Source: RHKX01 sp041393495
Lineage (GTDB): Bacteria; Actinomycetota; Thermoleophilia; Solirubrobacterales; 70-9
Direction: 5' to 3'
Assembly (NCBI GenBank): GCA_041393495.1
Contig: JAWKKA010000007.1
Span: 74,871-138,870, forward strand
Length of the DNA stretch: 64,000 nucleotides
In this document: in pieces, positions 52,087-60,571 of the stretch
Numbering within the stretch: position 1 is the first letter of the stretch
Layout of the letters: the number at the start of each line of letters is the position of its first letter
Position numbers and translations under genes: made by a program
The notes under the pieces: model-generated
What the model was told of the DNA's origin: nothing
The model's database searches: none
What the model saw: only the letters and a program-made list of their open reading frames with translations

Positions 52087-54040
52087 TCAGGCGAGCTGCC
52101 GCCAGGCGTTGATCGCCCGCGAGATCGGATCGCCGGTCGCCTCGGCCCTCATGAAGGCGACCTTGAGAGCGGCGTCGTCGGTCCAGATCACCCAGTTGTA
52201 TCCGTCGCTGTCCGTGTAGCAGGCGAGCCGGCCGATCGTCTTCTGCCGGTTGTTCCGATACCAGGTGCCGGACGTGCCCCAATCGTTGACCGTGCAGCCG
52301 CCCGGGTCGAGGTTCGCCGCGTAGTGCTTGAACGCCGCGCTGACGTCGCGCTTGCTCGCGAACGACTCGATGTAGACGGTGAAGCCGGGCGGGCCGTCGC
52401 ACTGGATCCCGACCTGGGCGCCGACCTCGAAGTCCCGCTTCTTCTCCGCGACGCAGCTGTCGCGGAACTTCTCCGGGATGAACGTCGCAAGCTCCTCCTC
52501 GGGGGTCGTCGTGTCGGTCGTGGTCGTCGTCGAGGTCGCATCGCCGCCTCCGCCCGCGAGGACCACCGCGGCGGCGACGATCACGACCACGGCCGCGCCA
52601 CCGAGGATCGCGATCAGCGTCCGTCCGCGCCCGCCGGATCCGCCCGCCGGGCGCGGCGCGGGCTCGGCCGGGCGCCGCGGGGCCCGGGCTCGGCCGGATG
52701 CCGCGCGGGCCGGGCTCCGCGGCGCCGGCGGGCTCGCGCCCCCCGTCACCGCGGCCGCGGCCGGCCCCCCGGGGCCCCGGCGTCGCCCCGACCATCGACC
52801 GTCCGGCCGGCTCCGACGGGGCCGGGAGGTCGATCTCGGTGGCGTTCGGATCGCCCCCCGCATCGGTCGGTTCGGTCGTCGCGGCGCCCGGCAACGGCGG
52901 GATCGGCGCGCCCTCCGGAGCCAGCGGGCGCTCGTCGACCGAGGACTCGCGGGCAGCAGCCCGCTCGAGTCGGGCGGCGCCGAGCGCGATCACCGATTTC
53001 GGGTCGTCGAGGTGCTCGGGGAGGACGCCGAGCCGCTCCCGGATCAGCCGCCCGACCAGCGGGATCCGGCTCGAGCCGCCGGCCAGGTAGATCGCCGCCA
53101 GGTCCGCCGTCTGCAGGCCGGCGGCGAGGATCGTCCGCTCGAGCTCGGCGACGGTCCCGCGCAGCGTCGGCGCGATCAGCCGCTCGAAGTCGGTCACGTT
53201 GGCCTCGAGCTCCTGATCGACCGGTGGCGGTAGGTAGAACTCGTACTGGGAGCTGCGCGACAGCCCCTCCTTCGCCCGCCGCGCGTGCCGCAGCAGCTCG
53301 CGGTTCGCCTGTGCCCAGACCCGGTCCTTGCTCGCGTCGGCCTGCCGGAGGTGCTCCCAGACGTCGCCGGGGAGCTGGTCGCCGAGATGGCGGTAGAGGA
53401 GGTCGTCGAAGTCCTCGCCGCCGAGCTCCTCGTCGCCGCCGGTCCTGCCGACGACCGTGAACGAGTCCCCGCGCCGCTTCAGGACCGCGGTGTCGAGGGT
53501 GCCGCCACCGAGGTCGTAGACGGCGACGTGCTCGCCCTCGCCGAGACGCTCGCTCGCGAAGTGGACGGCCGCGGCGACCGGCTCCGGGACGAAGGTCGGC
53601 TCGCCGAGGCCGGCCATCGCCGCTGCCTGGCCCAGCTTCGCGAGCCGCGACCGCTGCCAGCGCGCCGGATGGGTGAGGCGGATCTCGGCCGGCGGCTCGC
53701 CGCCGCTCAGCGCTATCGCCTCGTTGTGGACCTCGCGGAGGATCGCGGCGATGATCTCGACCGGCCGGAGCTGCTTGTCGCCGAGCTGGATGAACTCCTC
53801 GCCGAGCCGGCTCTTCGGGGCCCGCTCGAGGCACCACGGGGCCAGCGTCGACAGCTCCTCGGCCTCGACGCCGAGCACGAGCCGTCCGGTTCCCGATGCT
53901 CCGGTGCCCTCACGCCAGAAGGCGAGCGATGGCATCCGCGGCCCGCCCTGAAGCTGGATCGTCTCGACCCGGTCGCCGACCCGCCGCGCCGCCGCGGTCG
54001 ATGTCGTACCGACGTCGATGGCGAGGACCCAGCCGCTCAC
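52087..54040 (-). CDS. Hsp70-like ATPase with TM helix and extracellular sensor domain (frameshifted)
   Basis: Residues 1-370: Hsp70 nucleotide-binding domain with LAIDVGTTSTAAA, VAVYDLGGGTLDTAVL and AAIYLAGGSSRIPLVGRLIR; no substrate-binding domain follows. Then a Pro/Ala/Arg linker, one TM helix (TLIAILGGAAVVVIVAAAVVL) and an external domain of about 130 residues (FIPEKFRDSCVAEKKRDF, GRLACYTDSDG, YNWVIWTDD) with two pairs of Cys. The two halves are in different frames: one G too many in the six-base run at 52765-52770 separates them, and removing it gives a continuous 650-residue protein. GTG 54040 has GGGAG 5 nt upstream. First gene of the operon with the FHA protease. Confidence 0.82.
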
Positions 54041-54168
54041 GATCACTCCCGCCGGGTCGGCCGTGCCGCCGGACCGCTCGCCCGGTTCCGATAGCGGCAG
54101 AACGCTGAATCCCCCAACGCCATTCGGGACGACCGTACCACGGGATCGCGGGGATATGCTGTCGATTC

Positions 54169-54318
54169 ATGGGGCGCTCGGTGAACGTGGGTACCGGGGG
54201 GGCCGTCCGCCAGCGGGCCGTTTCGGGCAAGCTGACGATCGCCGTCCTCGTGACCCTCTTGCCCGCTCCCCCGACGCGCGCCGGTCCGACCTTCGAGAGT
54301 CACCACCGGCAGGGTTAG
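54169..54318 (+). CDS. Possible 49-residue leader peptide before the tandem kinase
   Basis: ATG at 54169 lies 8 nt after TATGCT (54155-54160), the leaderless layout seen elsewhere in the window. The frame encodes a basic start, a hydrophobic stretch (LTIAVLVTLLPAPPTRA) and stops 13 bp before the kinase ATG. Could be a short secreted or leader peptide or chance. The 54041-54331 gap otherwise is the shared promoter region of the divergent Hsp70 and kinase genes. Confidence 0.3.
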   Translation: MGRSVNVGTGGAVRQRAVSGKLTIAVLVTLLPAPPTRAGPTFESHHRQG

Positions 54319-54331
54319 CCGGGGTCCGGTG

Positions 54332-57300
54332 ATGCGCCGCCGCGGGATCGGGATCGGCAGCACGATCGCCGGGCGCACGCTCGAAGCCGAGATCGGCCGG
54401 GGCGGCATGGGGGTCGTCTACCGGGCCCGCAACGACCGGCTCGACCGGATGGAGGCGGTCAAGGTGATCGCCGACGAGCTCGCCCGCGACCGCGGCTTCC
54501 GTGAGCGGTTCCTGCGCGAGGCGATGATCGCGGTCGCGGTCGAGCATCCGCACGTGATCCCCGTCTACGACGCCGACGAGGCGCCCGGCGGGCACCTGTT
54601 CATCGCGATGCGCTACGTCAGCGACGGCTGGAACCTCGCCGGCCTGATCGCCCAGCGCGGGCGCCTCGAGCCCCGTCTCGCCGCGCAGATCGTCTCCGAC
54701 GTCGCTTCGGCGCTCGACGCCGCCCACGCGCGCGACCTCGTCCACCGCGACGTCAAGCCGACGAACATCCTGATCGTCGATCAGCGCTCCCACCACTCGT
54801 ACCTGACCGACTTCGGCCTCTCCAAGCGGGTCTCGTCGGAGACGATGCTGAGCGGCGCCGGCGCGGTGATCGGGACCGTCGACTACATGTCGCCGGAGCA
54901 GGCCCGGGGCCGCGAGGTCGACCAGCGCACCGACGTCTACGGGCTCGGCGCGACGCTGTTCGAGGCGCTCACCGGCCAGGTGCCGTTCGTCAACGAAAGC
55001 AACGAGGGCCGCCTGCTGGCAAAGGTCCAGGAACCGGCGCCGATGGTCACCCAGGTCGCGTCCGGGATCCCGCCGGCGTTCGACGCCGTCGTCGCCCGCG
55101 CCCTCGCCCGCGATCCCGACGAGCGCTACCCGTCGGCCGGCGAGCTCGGCCGGGCGGCGCAGGAGGCTGCCGGCCGGCGATCCTCGATCGGCGTTCGCCG
55201 CGAGATCGGGGTCGGGTCGGTGATCGCCGACTGCCTGATCGAGGAGGTGGCGGGGGAGGGCGGCATGGCGGTCGTCTACCGGGCGACCCAGCAGAGCCTC
55301 GGGCGCGAGGTCGCGGTCAAGGTGATGGCCCCTGGCCTCGCCGACCGGCCCGAGTTCCGGGCCCGGTTCGAGCGCGAGTGGAAGATCGCCGCCGCGCTCG
55401 AGCACCCGAACGTGGTGCCGATCCTCTGGGCCGGCGAGCACGATGGCCGGCTCTTCATCGTCATGCGGTTCGTGGCCGGCGGCACACTCAGGGAGCGGCT
55501 CGCCGAGCGCGGCCGGCTCGACCCCGACGTCGCGGTCGAGGTCCTCGAGCAGCTCGCGGCCGCGCTCGACGCCGCCCACGCGCGCGGCCTCGTCCACCGC
55601 GACATCAAGCCCGGCAACGTGCTCGTCGACGCCGCCAGCGGCGCCGTCTACCTGACCGACTTCGGGCTCGCCAAGGCGCTCGGCGACGACACGAGCGACG
55701 TCGGCGAGCAGGTGATGGGGACCGCCCGCTACATGCCCCCGGAGCGGCACGGCGGCGCTGCCGTCGACGAGATCCGCGGTGATGTCTACTCGCTCGGGTG
55801 CCTGCTCTGGGACATGTTGGCCGGCAGCGAGCGGCCGCGCCTCGACAGCGTCGATGCGGTCCCGCCCGCCCTGGCGGCGGTCGTCGCGAGGGCGATCAGC
55901 GAGGATCCGCAGCAGCGATTCGGCTCGGCCGGCGCGATGGCGGCGGCGGCCCGCGCGGCGCTGGAGTCGGCGCCACCGCCGGTCGAGACGGGGGAGCATC
56001 GGCAACCCGGCCCGCCGTCGCCGGCCGCGCCGGCGCGCCGGCGCCCGTTCGAGCCGGCGCCGCTCTCGAGCGGGCTCTCCCATCGGGTCCTCGAGCTCTG
56101 TGACTCGGTGATCGGGATGGGGATCGCCGAGGGTGCCGCGCTCGCCGATCTCACCGCCGTTCGCGACCGGCTCGTCGCGCCGCTCCGGCTCGCGGTCGCG
56201 GGTCGGCCGGGCAGCGGACGCGCCACCCTCGTCAGCGCCCTGATCGGTCGCCGCCTCGACGGCGGCCACGGCTACGGCGTCCTCGCGACGCCGCTCGAGA
56301 TCGGCTACGGGGCCCGCGAGCGGGTCACCGCCGTGACGGCTGCGGGTGAGCGGGTCGAGGAGGGACTGACGCCGGCGGGACTGCTGCCCGATTCGGTGCT
56401 CGAGCCGGGCGGGGAGCTCGAGCGGATCGTCGTCGAGCTCCCGATCGAGTCGCTGCGGACCGTCTCGCTTGCAGTCGATCGCGCGGACGGCGCCGATGCC
56501 GTCCTCCTCGTCGTCGCCGCCACCGAGGCCGCTGCGGCGGCCGCGGTGGCGGACGAGTGCGTCGCCGACGGGGCACGGCGAGCGCTCTCGGCGGTCAACT
56601 GCGCGGCGGCGCTGACGAAGCCCGACCTCGTTGCGGGCGAGCTCGACGACGCCGTGGCGGCGACGGGCGCCGCACTCGGCCACGCGATCGCGACCGTCGT
56701 TCCGGTCGATGGCCTGATCGCCGCGCTCGCCGCCACCGGCGCCCCAGTGGCGGAGGACGTGGCGCTGATCGGCGAGCTCGCGGGCGCGCATGCGGACCGG
56801 GACGCCCTGCTCGCGTCCGCCGAGGCATTCACCAGCGGCGCCACCGCGATCGACGCCGGGGAGCGCGCGGCGCTCCTCGACCGCTACGGGATCGCCGGCC
56901 TGAGCCGGGCGCTCGAGCTGGCCGACGCGGGCGGCCTCACCGGGATCGGCCTGCGGCGGCGGCTGCGCGAGGTCTCCGGGCTACCCGAGCTCGAGGGAGC
57001 GATCGACGGCTTCCATCAGCGCAGCGACGCGCTCAAGGCGGACCGGGCGCTGGATCGGCTCGAGGAGCTCGCCTACGAGCACCCCGAGCTGGCGGTGCTC
57101 GGAGATCACGTCGAGGCCCTGCGGCTCGCCCCGGAGATGCACCTGATCGGACTGATCCGCGCCTACCAGCGGATCGTCATCGACGGCGTCGAGGTCCCGG
57201 CCGAGCTCCTCGAGGGGCTCGAGCGGCTGATCACCGGCCGCACCCGGGCGGAGCGATTCGGGATCGCCGAGGAGGACCGCACGGGCGACGTCCGCGCCGC

Positions 57301-57436
57301 CGCGCTGGCCGGCTTTCGGGCCTGGAAGATGTTCGAGAACGCCGGCAACGCCAGTCCGGCGGGACGCCGCGTCGCCCGGCTCGTCGCCCGCTCCTACGAG
57401 CAGTACGCGCGCGACGCCGAGGCCGCCACCGAGTAG
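54332..57436 (+). CDS. Tandem Ser/Thr protein kinase fused to a dynamin-like domain
   Basis: 1034 residues without a TM segment. Kinase 1 (about 15-275): IGRGGMGVVYRA, VKVI Lys, LVHRDVKPTNIL (~137), LTDFGLSK, GTVDYMSPEQ. Kinase 2 (about 293-545): AGEGGMAVVYRA, VAVKVM, LVHRDIKPGNVL (~422), LTDFGLAK, GTARYMPPE. Both have all catalytic residues. After a Pro-rich linker, residues about 590-1034 look like a bacterial dynamin/GTPase: LAVAGRPGSGRATLVSALIG occupies the P-loop but lacks the Lys and Ser/Thr (GRPGSGRAT), while TKPD (~762) keeps the G4 motif. The rest is helical. Divergent from the Hsp70/protease operon. GTG at 54329 is an alternative start. Confidence 0.92.
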   Translation: MRRRGIGIGSTIAGRTLEAEIGRGGMGVVYRARNDRLDRMEAVKVIADELARDRGFRERFLREAMIAVAVEHPHVIPVYDADEAPGGHLFIAMRYVSDGWNLAGLIAQRGRLEPRLAAQIVSDVASALDAAHARDLVHRDVKPTNILIVDQRSHHSYLTDFGLSKRVSSETMLSGAGAVIGTVDYMSPEQARGREVDQRTDVYGLGATLFEALTGQVPFVNESNEGRLLAKVQEPAPMVTQVASGIPPAFDAVVARALARDPDERYPSAGELGRAAQEAAGRRSSIGVRREIGVGSVIADCLIEEVAGEGGMAVVYRATQQSLGREVAVKVMAPGLADRPEFRARFEREWKIAAALEHPNVVPILWAGEHDGRLFIVMRFVAGGTLRERLAERGRLDPDVAVEVLEQLAAALDAAHARGLVHRDIKPGNVLVDAASGAVYLTDFGLAKALGDDTSDVGEQVMGTARYMPPERHGGAAVDEIRGDVYSLGCLLWDMLAGSERPRLDSVDAVPPALAAVVARAISEDPQQRFGSAGAMAAAARAALESAPPPVETGEHRQPGPPSPAAPARRRPFEPAPLSSGLSHRVLELCDSVIGMGIAEGAALADLTAVRDRLVAPLRLAVAGRPGSGRATLVSALIGRRLDGGHGYGVLATPLEIGYGARERVTAVTAAGERVEEGLTPAGLLPDSVLEPGGELERIVVELPIESLRTVSLAVDRADGADAVLLVVAATEAAAAAAVADECVADGARRALSAVNCAAALTKPDLVAGELDDAVAATGAALGHAIATVVPVDGLIAALAATGAPVAEDVALIGELAGAHADRDALLASAEAFTSGATAIDAGERAALLDRYGIAGLSRALELADAGGLTGIGLRRRLREVSGLPELEGAIDGFHQRSDALKADRALDRLEELAYEHPELAVLGDHVEALRLAPEMHLIGLIRAYQRIVIDGVEVPAELLEGLERLITGRTRAERFGIAEEDRTGDVRAAALAGFRAWKMFENAGNASPAGRRVARLVARSYEQYARDAEAATE

Positions 57437-57523
57437 CGGCGGGGCCTCGGCGCCCGGGAGCGGCGGTGCCGCGCCGGGCCGAGCCTCCTCGCTCGCCCGG
57501 GCGCGACCGGGTGCCCGGCGCGT

Positions 57524-57543
57524 GGTTGACTTTGTGGTCAACC
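57524..57543. promoter_or_regulatory. Perfect operator palindrome upstream of amidohydrolase
   Basis: GGTTGAC-TTTGTG-GTCAACC, 7-bp perfect arms with a 6-bp spacer, ending 20 bp before the chosen start. The TTGAC-N6-GTCAA core resembles sites of FadR-type GntR repressors. No regulator gene is adjacent, so control would be in trans. Confidence 0.65.
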
Positions 57544-57563
57544 GCGTGAGAGGATCAGCGCCC

Positions 57564-59378
57564 GTGGAGTCGGGGCGGAGATCCGGGGAGGAGCGTGGGA
57601 GAACGTACTCACGGCGCTCGCTGCTCGGCCGCGGAGCAGCGCTGGCGGGCGCCGCCGCGCTGTCCTCGCCGGGGCTCGCGTCGGCTCGCCGCCGGGCGCC
57701 CGTGGCCGACGTCGTCCTCACCGGCGGCTCGGTGATCACGGTCGATCGGACCCGGCCGGCGGCTGCCGCCGTGGCCATCGCCGGCGGCAAGGTCCTGGCG
57801 GTCGGCAGCGACGGCGAGGCGCTGGCCCACGCCGGGCCGGGCACCGAGCTCATCGACCTCGGCGGCGCCACGGTCATGCCGGGCATCCACGACGGGCACT
57901 CGCATCCGTTCTCGGGCGGACAGCTCCGTACCGCCCCGAGCCTCGACTACGCGATCCTCGACATCGCGGCGTTCCTGAAGCGGATCGGCAAGATGCTGGC
58001 GAGGTCGTCGGAGGACGAGCCCGACGGCTGGCTCGTCGTCTCGCTCTGGGATGCGTCCGGAATGAAGAAGCTCCCCGACCGCCACGACCTCGACCGGCTC
58101 GATACGCGGCGCCCGATCCTCGTCTATGCGATCGACGGGCACATCGCGCTGGCGAACAGCAGGGCGCTCGAGCTGGCGGGCATCGATCGATCGACGAAGG
58201 ACCCGGCGGGCGGGGAGATCCGGCGCGATCGCAAGGGCCGACCGACCGGCATCCTCCTCGACAACGCCATCGGCCTCGTCGCCGCGCTCGTTCCGCCGCC
58301 GACGGTCGAGGACAACGCCGACGCGCTCGCGTCCGGGTACGCGGCGATGGCGAAGGCAGGGATCACCACCTGCCTGCACGCTGCCGTCGACGAGACGGAG
58401 CTCGCGGCGCTGGCGGCGCTCGCCGACCGCGGCGAGCTCGCCGTGCGACCGCATCTCGCGTTGCTCGTCGAGGCCGAGGAGGCGGCGGATCCGGAGGCGA
58501 TGCTCGAGCGCGTCGCCGATCTCCGCGCGACCTACGCGCGCCCCGGCTTCGCGATCGACAACCTGAAGATGTTCTTCGACGGCGTGATCGAGTATCCGAC
58601 CCAGACCGCCGCCCTGCTCGAGCCGTATCGCGTCAACAAGGGCACCCGCAAGCACCCGGACTGGTCGCGGGGGAAGGACCGGGGCCCGACCTACTGGCCC
58701 CCGAAGGTCGCCCGGGCCGCGATCCGGGCGGCCGATGCCGCCGGCTGGCAGGTCCACGTCCACGCGATCGGCGACCGTGCCGTCCGGACCGCCCTCGACG
58801 GCTTCGCGGCCGCGATCGCCGCCAACGGCCGAACCGACAACCGCCACACGATCACCCACCTCGAGCTGGTCGATCCCGCCGACTTCCCGCGGTTCAGGCG
58901 GCTCGGTGTGCTCGCGAGCATGCAGCTGCAGTGGGCCGAGCGGGACAGCTACACGATCGACCGCCTCCGGCCCTACATCGGCAAGCGGCGCTTTCGGAAC
59001 GTCTATCCGTCGGGCAGCCTGAAGCGGGCCGGGGCGATGCTCTGCGGCGGCAGCGACTGGCCGGTCGATCCGCTGCTGCCGATGCGCCAGATCGAGATGG
59101 CGGTGAACCGGACCGCCGACGAGGTCTACGCGGGCTACCCGGGGGCCCTGCGCCGCTCGGAAGGGATCAGCCTGCCCGCCGCGGTGGCGATGCACACCCG
59201 CAACTCCGCCTTCCAGCTGCACCAGGAGACGCTGAGCGGGCGGATCCGCCCCGGTCTGGCGGCCGACCTCGTCGTCCTCGACCGCGACATCCTCGGCGCG
59301 CCGCTGAGCCGGGTCTCGAAGGCCGAGGCCCGGCTGACGATGGTGGGCGGGCGGGTCACCCACCGCCGGCGGATCTGA
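57564..59378 (+). CDS. Tat-exported amidohydrolase (YtcJ-like)
   Basis: 604 residues. N-terminal Tat signal (YSRRSLLGRGAALAGAAAL). Amidohydrolase features: VADVVLTGGSVITVDRTRP, VMPGIHDGHSHPF (metal HxH), FAIDNLKMFFDGVIEYPTQT, WQVHVHAIGDRAVRTALDGF, CGGSDWPVDPLLPM (metal Asp), and GRIRPGLAADLVVLDRDI. Substrate unknown; YtcJ-type enzymes act on N-substituted formamides or related amides. GTG 57564 with GAGAGGA 8 nt upstream is preferred; earlier GTG codons would place the operator inside the gene. Confidence 0.88.
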   Translation: MESGRRSGEERGRTYSRRSLLGRGAALAGAAALSSPGLASARRRAPVADVVLTGGSVITVDRTRPAAAAVAIAGGKVLAVGSDGEALAHAGPGTELIDLGGATVMPGIHDGHSHPFSGGQLRTAPSLDYAILDIAAFLKRIGKMLARSSEDEPDGWLVVSLWDASGMKKLPDRHDLDRLDTRRPILVYAIDGHIALANSRALELAGIDRSTKDPAGGEIRRDRKGRPTGILLDNAIGLVAALVPPPTVEDNADALASGYAAMAKAGITTCLHAAVDETELAALAALADRGELAVRPHLALLVEAEEAADPEAMLERVADLRATYARPGFAIDNLKMFFDGVIEYPTQTAALLEPYRVNKGTRKHPDWSRGKDRGPTYWPPKVARAAIRAADAAGWQVHVHAIGDRAVRTALDGFAAAIAANGRTDNRHTITHLELVDPADFPRFRRLGVLASMQLQWAERDSYTIDRLRPYIGKRRFRNVYPSGSLKRAGAMLCGGSDWPVDPLLPMRQIEMAVNRTADEVYAGYPGALRRSEGISLPAAVAMHTRNSAFQLHQETLSGRIRPGLAADLVVLDRDILGAPLSRVSKAEARLTMVGGRVTHRRRI

Positions 59379-59526
59379 CGACCGGGAGGCATATGGGCGC
59401 GGCGAGCTTCCTCAGGGGGGATGCGCTCTCTGTCGCTGCGTCTCTCCACTACGCTCTTTCCCAGCCCCCGAACCGACCGTTGCATGAGAAGGATGCCGTT
59501 GGTCACTTGGATTGAAGCGGGTGGGG

Positions 59527-60546
59527 ATGGCTGAACCGAGGCAAGGCCTTCGGTCCCGCACTGCTCCCGACGGCGTTCGCATCGCCGGCGATTCCGTGCA
59601 GCCCCCGCAGCCGGGCACGTTCTTCGGCGTCCCGGGCCTGCCCGACCCCGGCCGGCTCGATGCGCAGGTGGCCTTCCTCGGCGTTCCCTACGACGCCGGC
59701 ACCCCGCAACCGGGCCTTCCGACCGGGCAACGGGCCGGGCCCGCGGCGGCGCGGGAAGCCTCACATGAGCAGTTCTCGTACCCGCCCGTGGCCACCGGCG
59801 AGAGCGATCCCGGCGCCGAAGGCTGGTACGACGTCGAGGCCGAGCGCGACTACCTGGTCGGCGTCACGATGGCCGATGTCGGCGACGTCGTGATCCAGGG
59901 CTCGGACACCGACGGGAACTATCGGCGGATCACCGGCGCCGCGCGGGGGATCGCCGAGCGCGGCGCGCTGATGGTCGCGGTCGGCGGCGATCACTCGATC
60001 AGCTACCCGCTCGGTCGCGGGATGGAGCCGCTGGGACGCTTCGACGTCGTTCACGTCGACGCCCATGCCGACTTCCTCGACGAGCTCGACGGTGCCCGGC
60101 TGACCGGCGCGAGCCAGCTCCGACGTCTGGCCGAGCTGCCGTACGTCGGCAGCGTCTCGGCGCTCGGGGTCCGCAACGTCGACCGCGCCGAGATCGACGG
60201 GCTGCGGGAGCTCGGCGGACGCTGGGCGACGAGCCTCGACGTGATCGAGCGCGGGCCAGCCGCCACCGTACGCGGGACCGTTCCGGAGGCCGAGTCGCTG
60301 TACGTCTCGATCGACCTCGACGTGCTCGACTCCTCGATCGCCCCCGGGCATTCGCTGCCGGAGCCGGGCGGGATCAGCTACCGGCAGCTGCGCGCGATCC
60401 TGGTCGCGGTCGCGCGTCGCGGCCGCGTGATCGGCTTCGACGTCGCCGAGCTGAATCCCGCGCGCGACCCGTCCGGGGCGACGGCACGGGCGGCCGCATG
60501 GCTGATCACCCATTTCCTGAGCGAGATACTCGCTCGGGAGCGCTGA
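59527..60546 (+). CDS. Agmatinase/arginase-family ureohydrolase
   Basis: 339 residues. Binuclear manganese site motifs: VAVGGDHSISYPLG, DVVHVDAHADFLDEL and SLYVSIDLDVLDSSIAPGHSLPEPGG, plus GFDVAELNPARD near the end. Could be agmatinase, guanidinobutyrase or a related enzyme; the sequence alone does not decide. Start ATG 59527 follows GGGTGGGG. The 148-bp gap after the amidohydrolase has no clear promoter, so cotranscription is possible; both enzymes cleave C-N bonds. Confidence 0.9.
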   Translation: MAEPRQGLRSRTAPDGVRIAGDSVQPPQPGTFFGVPGLPDPGRLDAQVAFLGVPYDAGTPQPGLPTGQRAGPAAAREASHEQFSYPPVATGESDPGAEGWYDVEAERDYLVGVTMADVGDVVIQGSDTDGNYRRITGAARGIAERGALMVAVGGDHSISYPLGRGMEPLGRFDVVHVDAHADFLDELDGARLTGASQLRRLAELPYVGSVSALGVRNVDRAEIDGLRELGGRWATSLDVIERGPAATVRGTVPEAESLYVSIDLDVLDSSIAPGHSLPEPGGISYRQLRAILVAVARRGRVIGFDVAELNPARDPSGATARAAAWLITHFLSEILARER

Positions 60547-60571
60547 GCGCCGAGCTCGACCACTGCCCGGG

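Noticed and set aside
51065..54046. A single 993-residue protein
   Set aside because: After the Hsp70 domain the frame becomes nonsense; the TM and sensor parts are in another frame, so a frameshift is the better explanation.
54167..56791. 874-codon minus-strand open frame opposite the tandem kinase
   Set aside because: Mirror of the kinase reading frame; the kinase motifs are on the plus strand.
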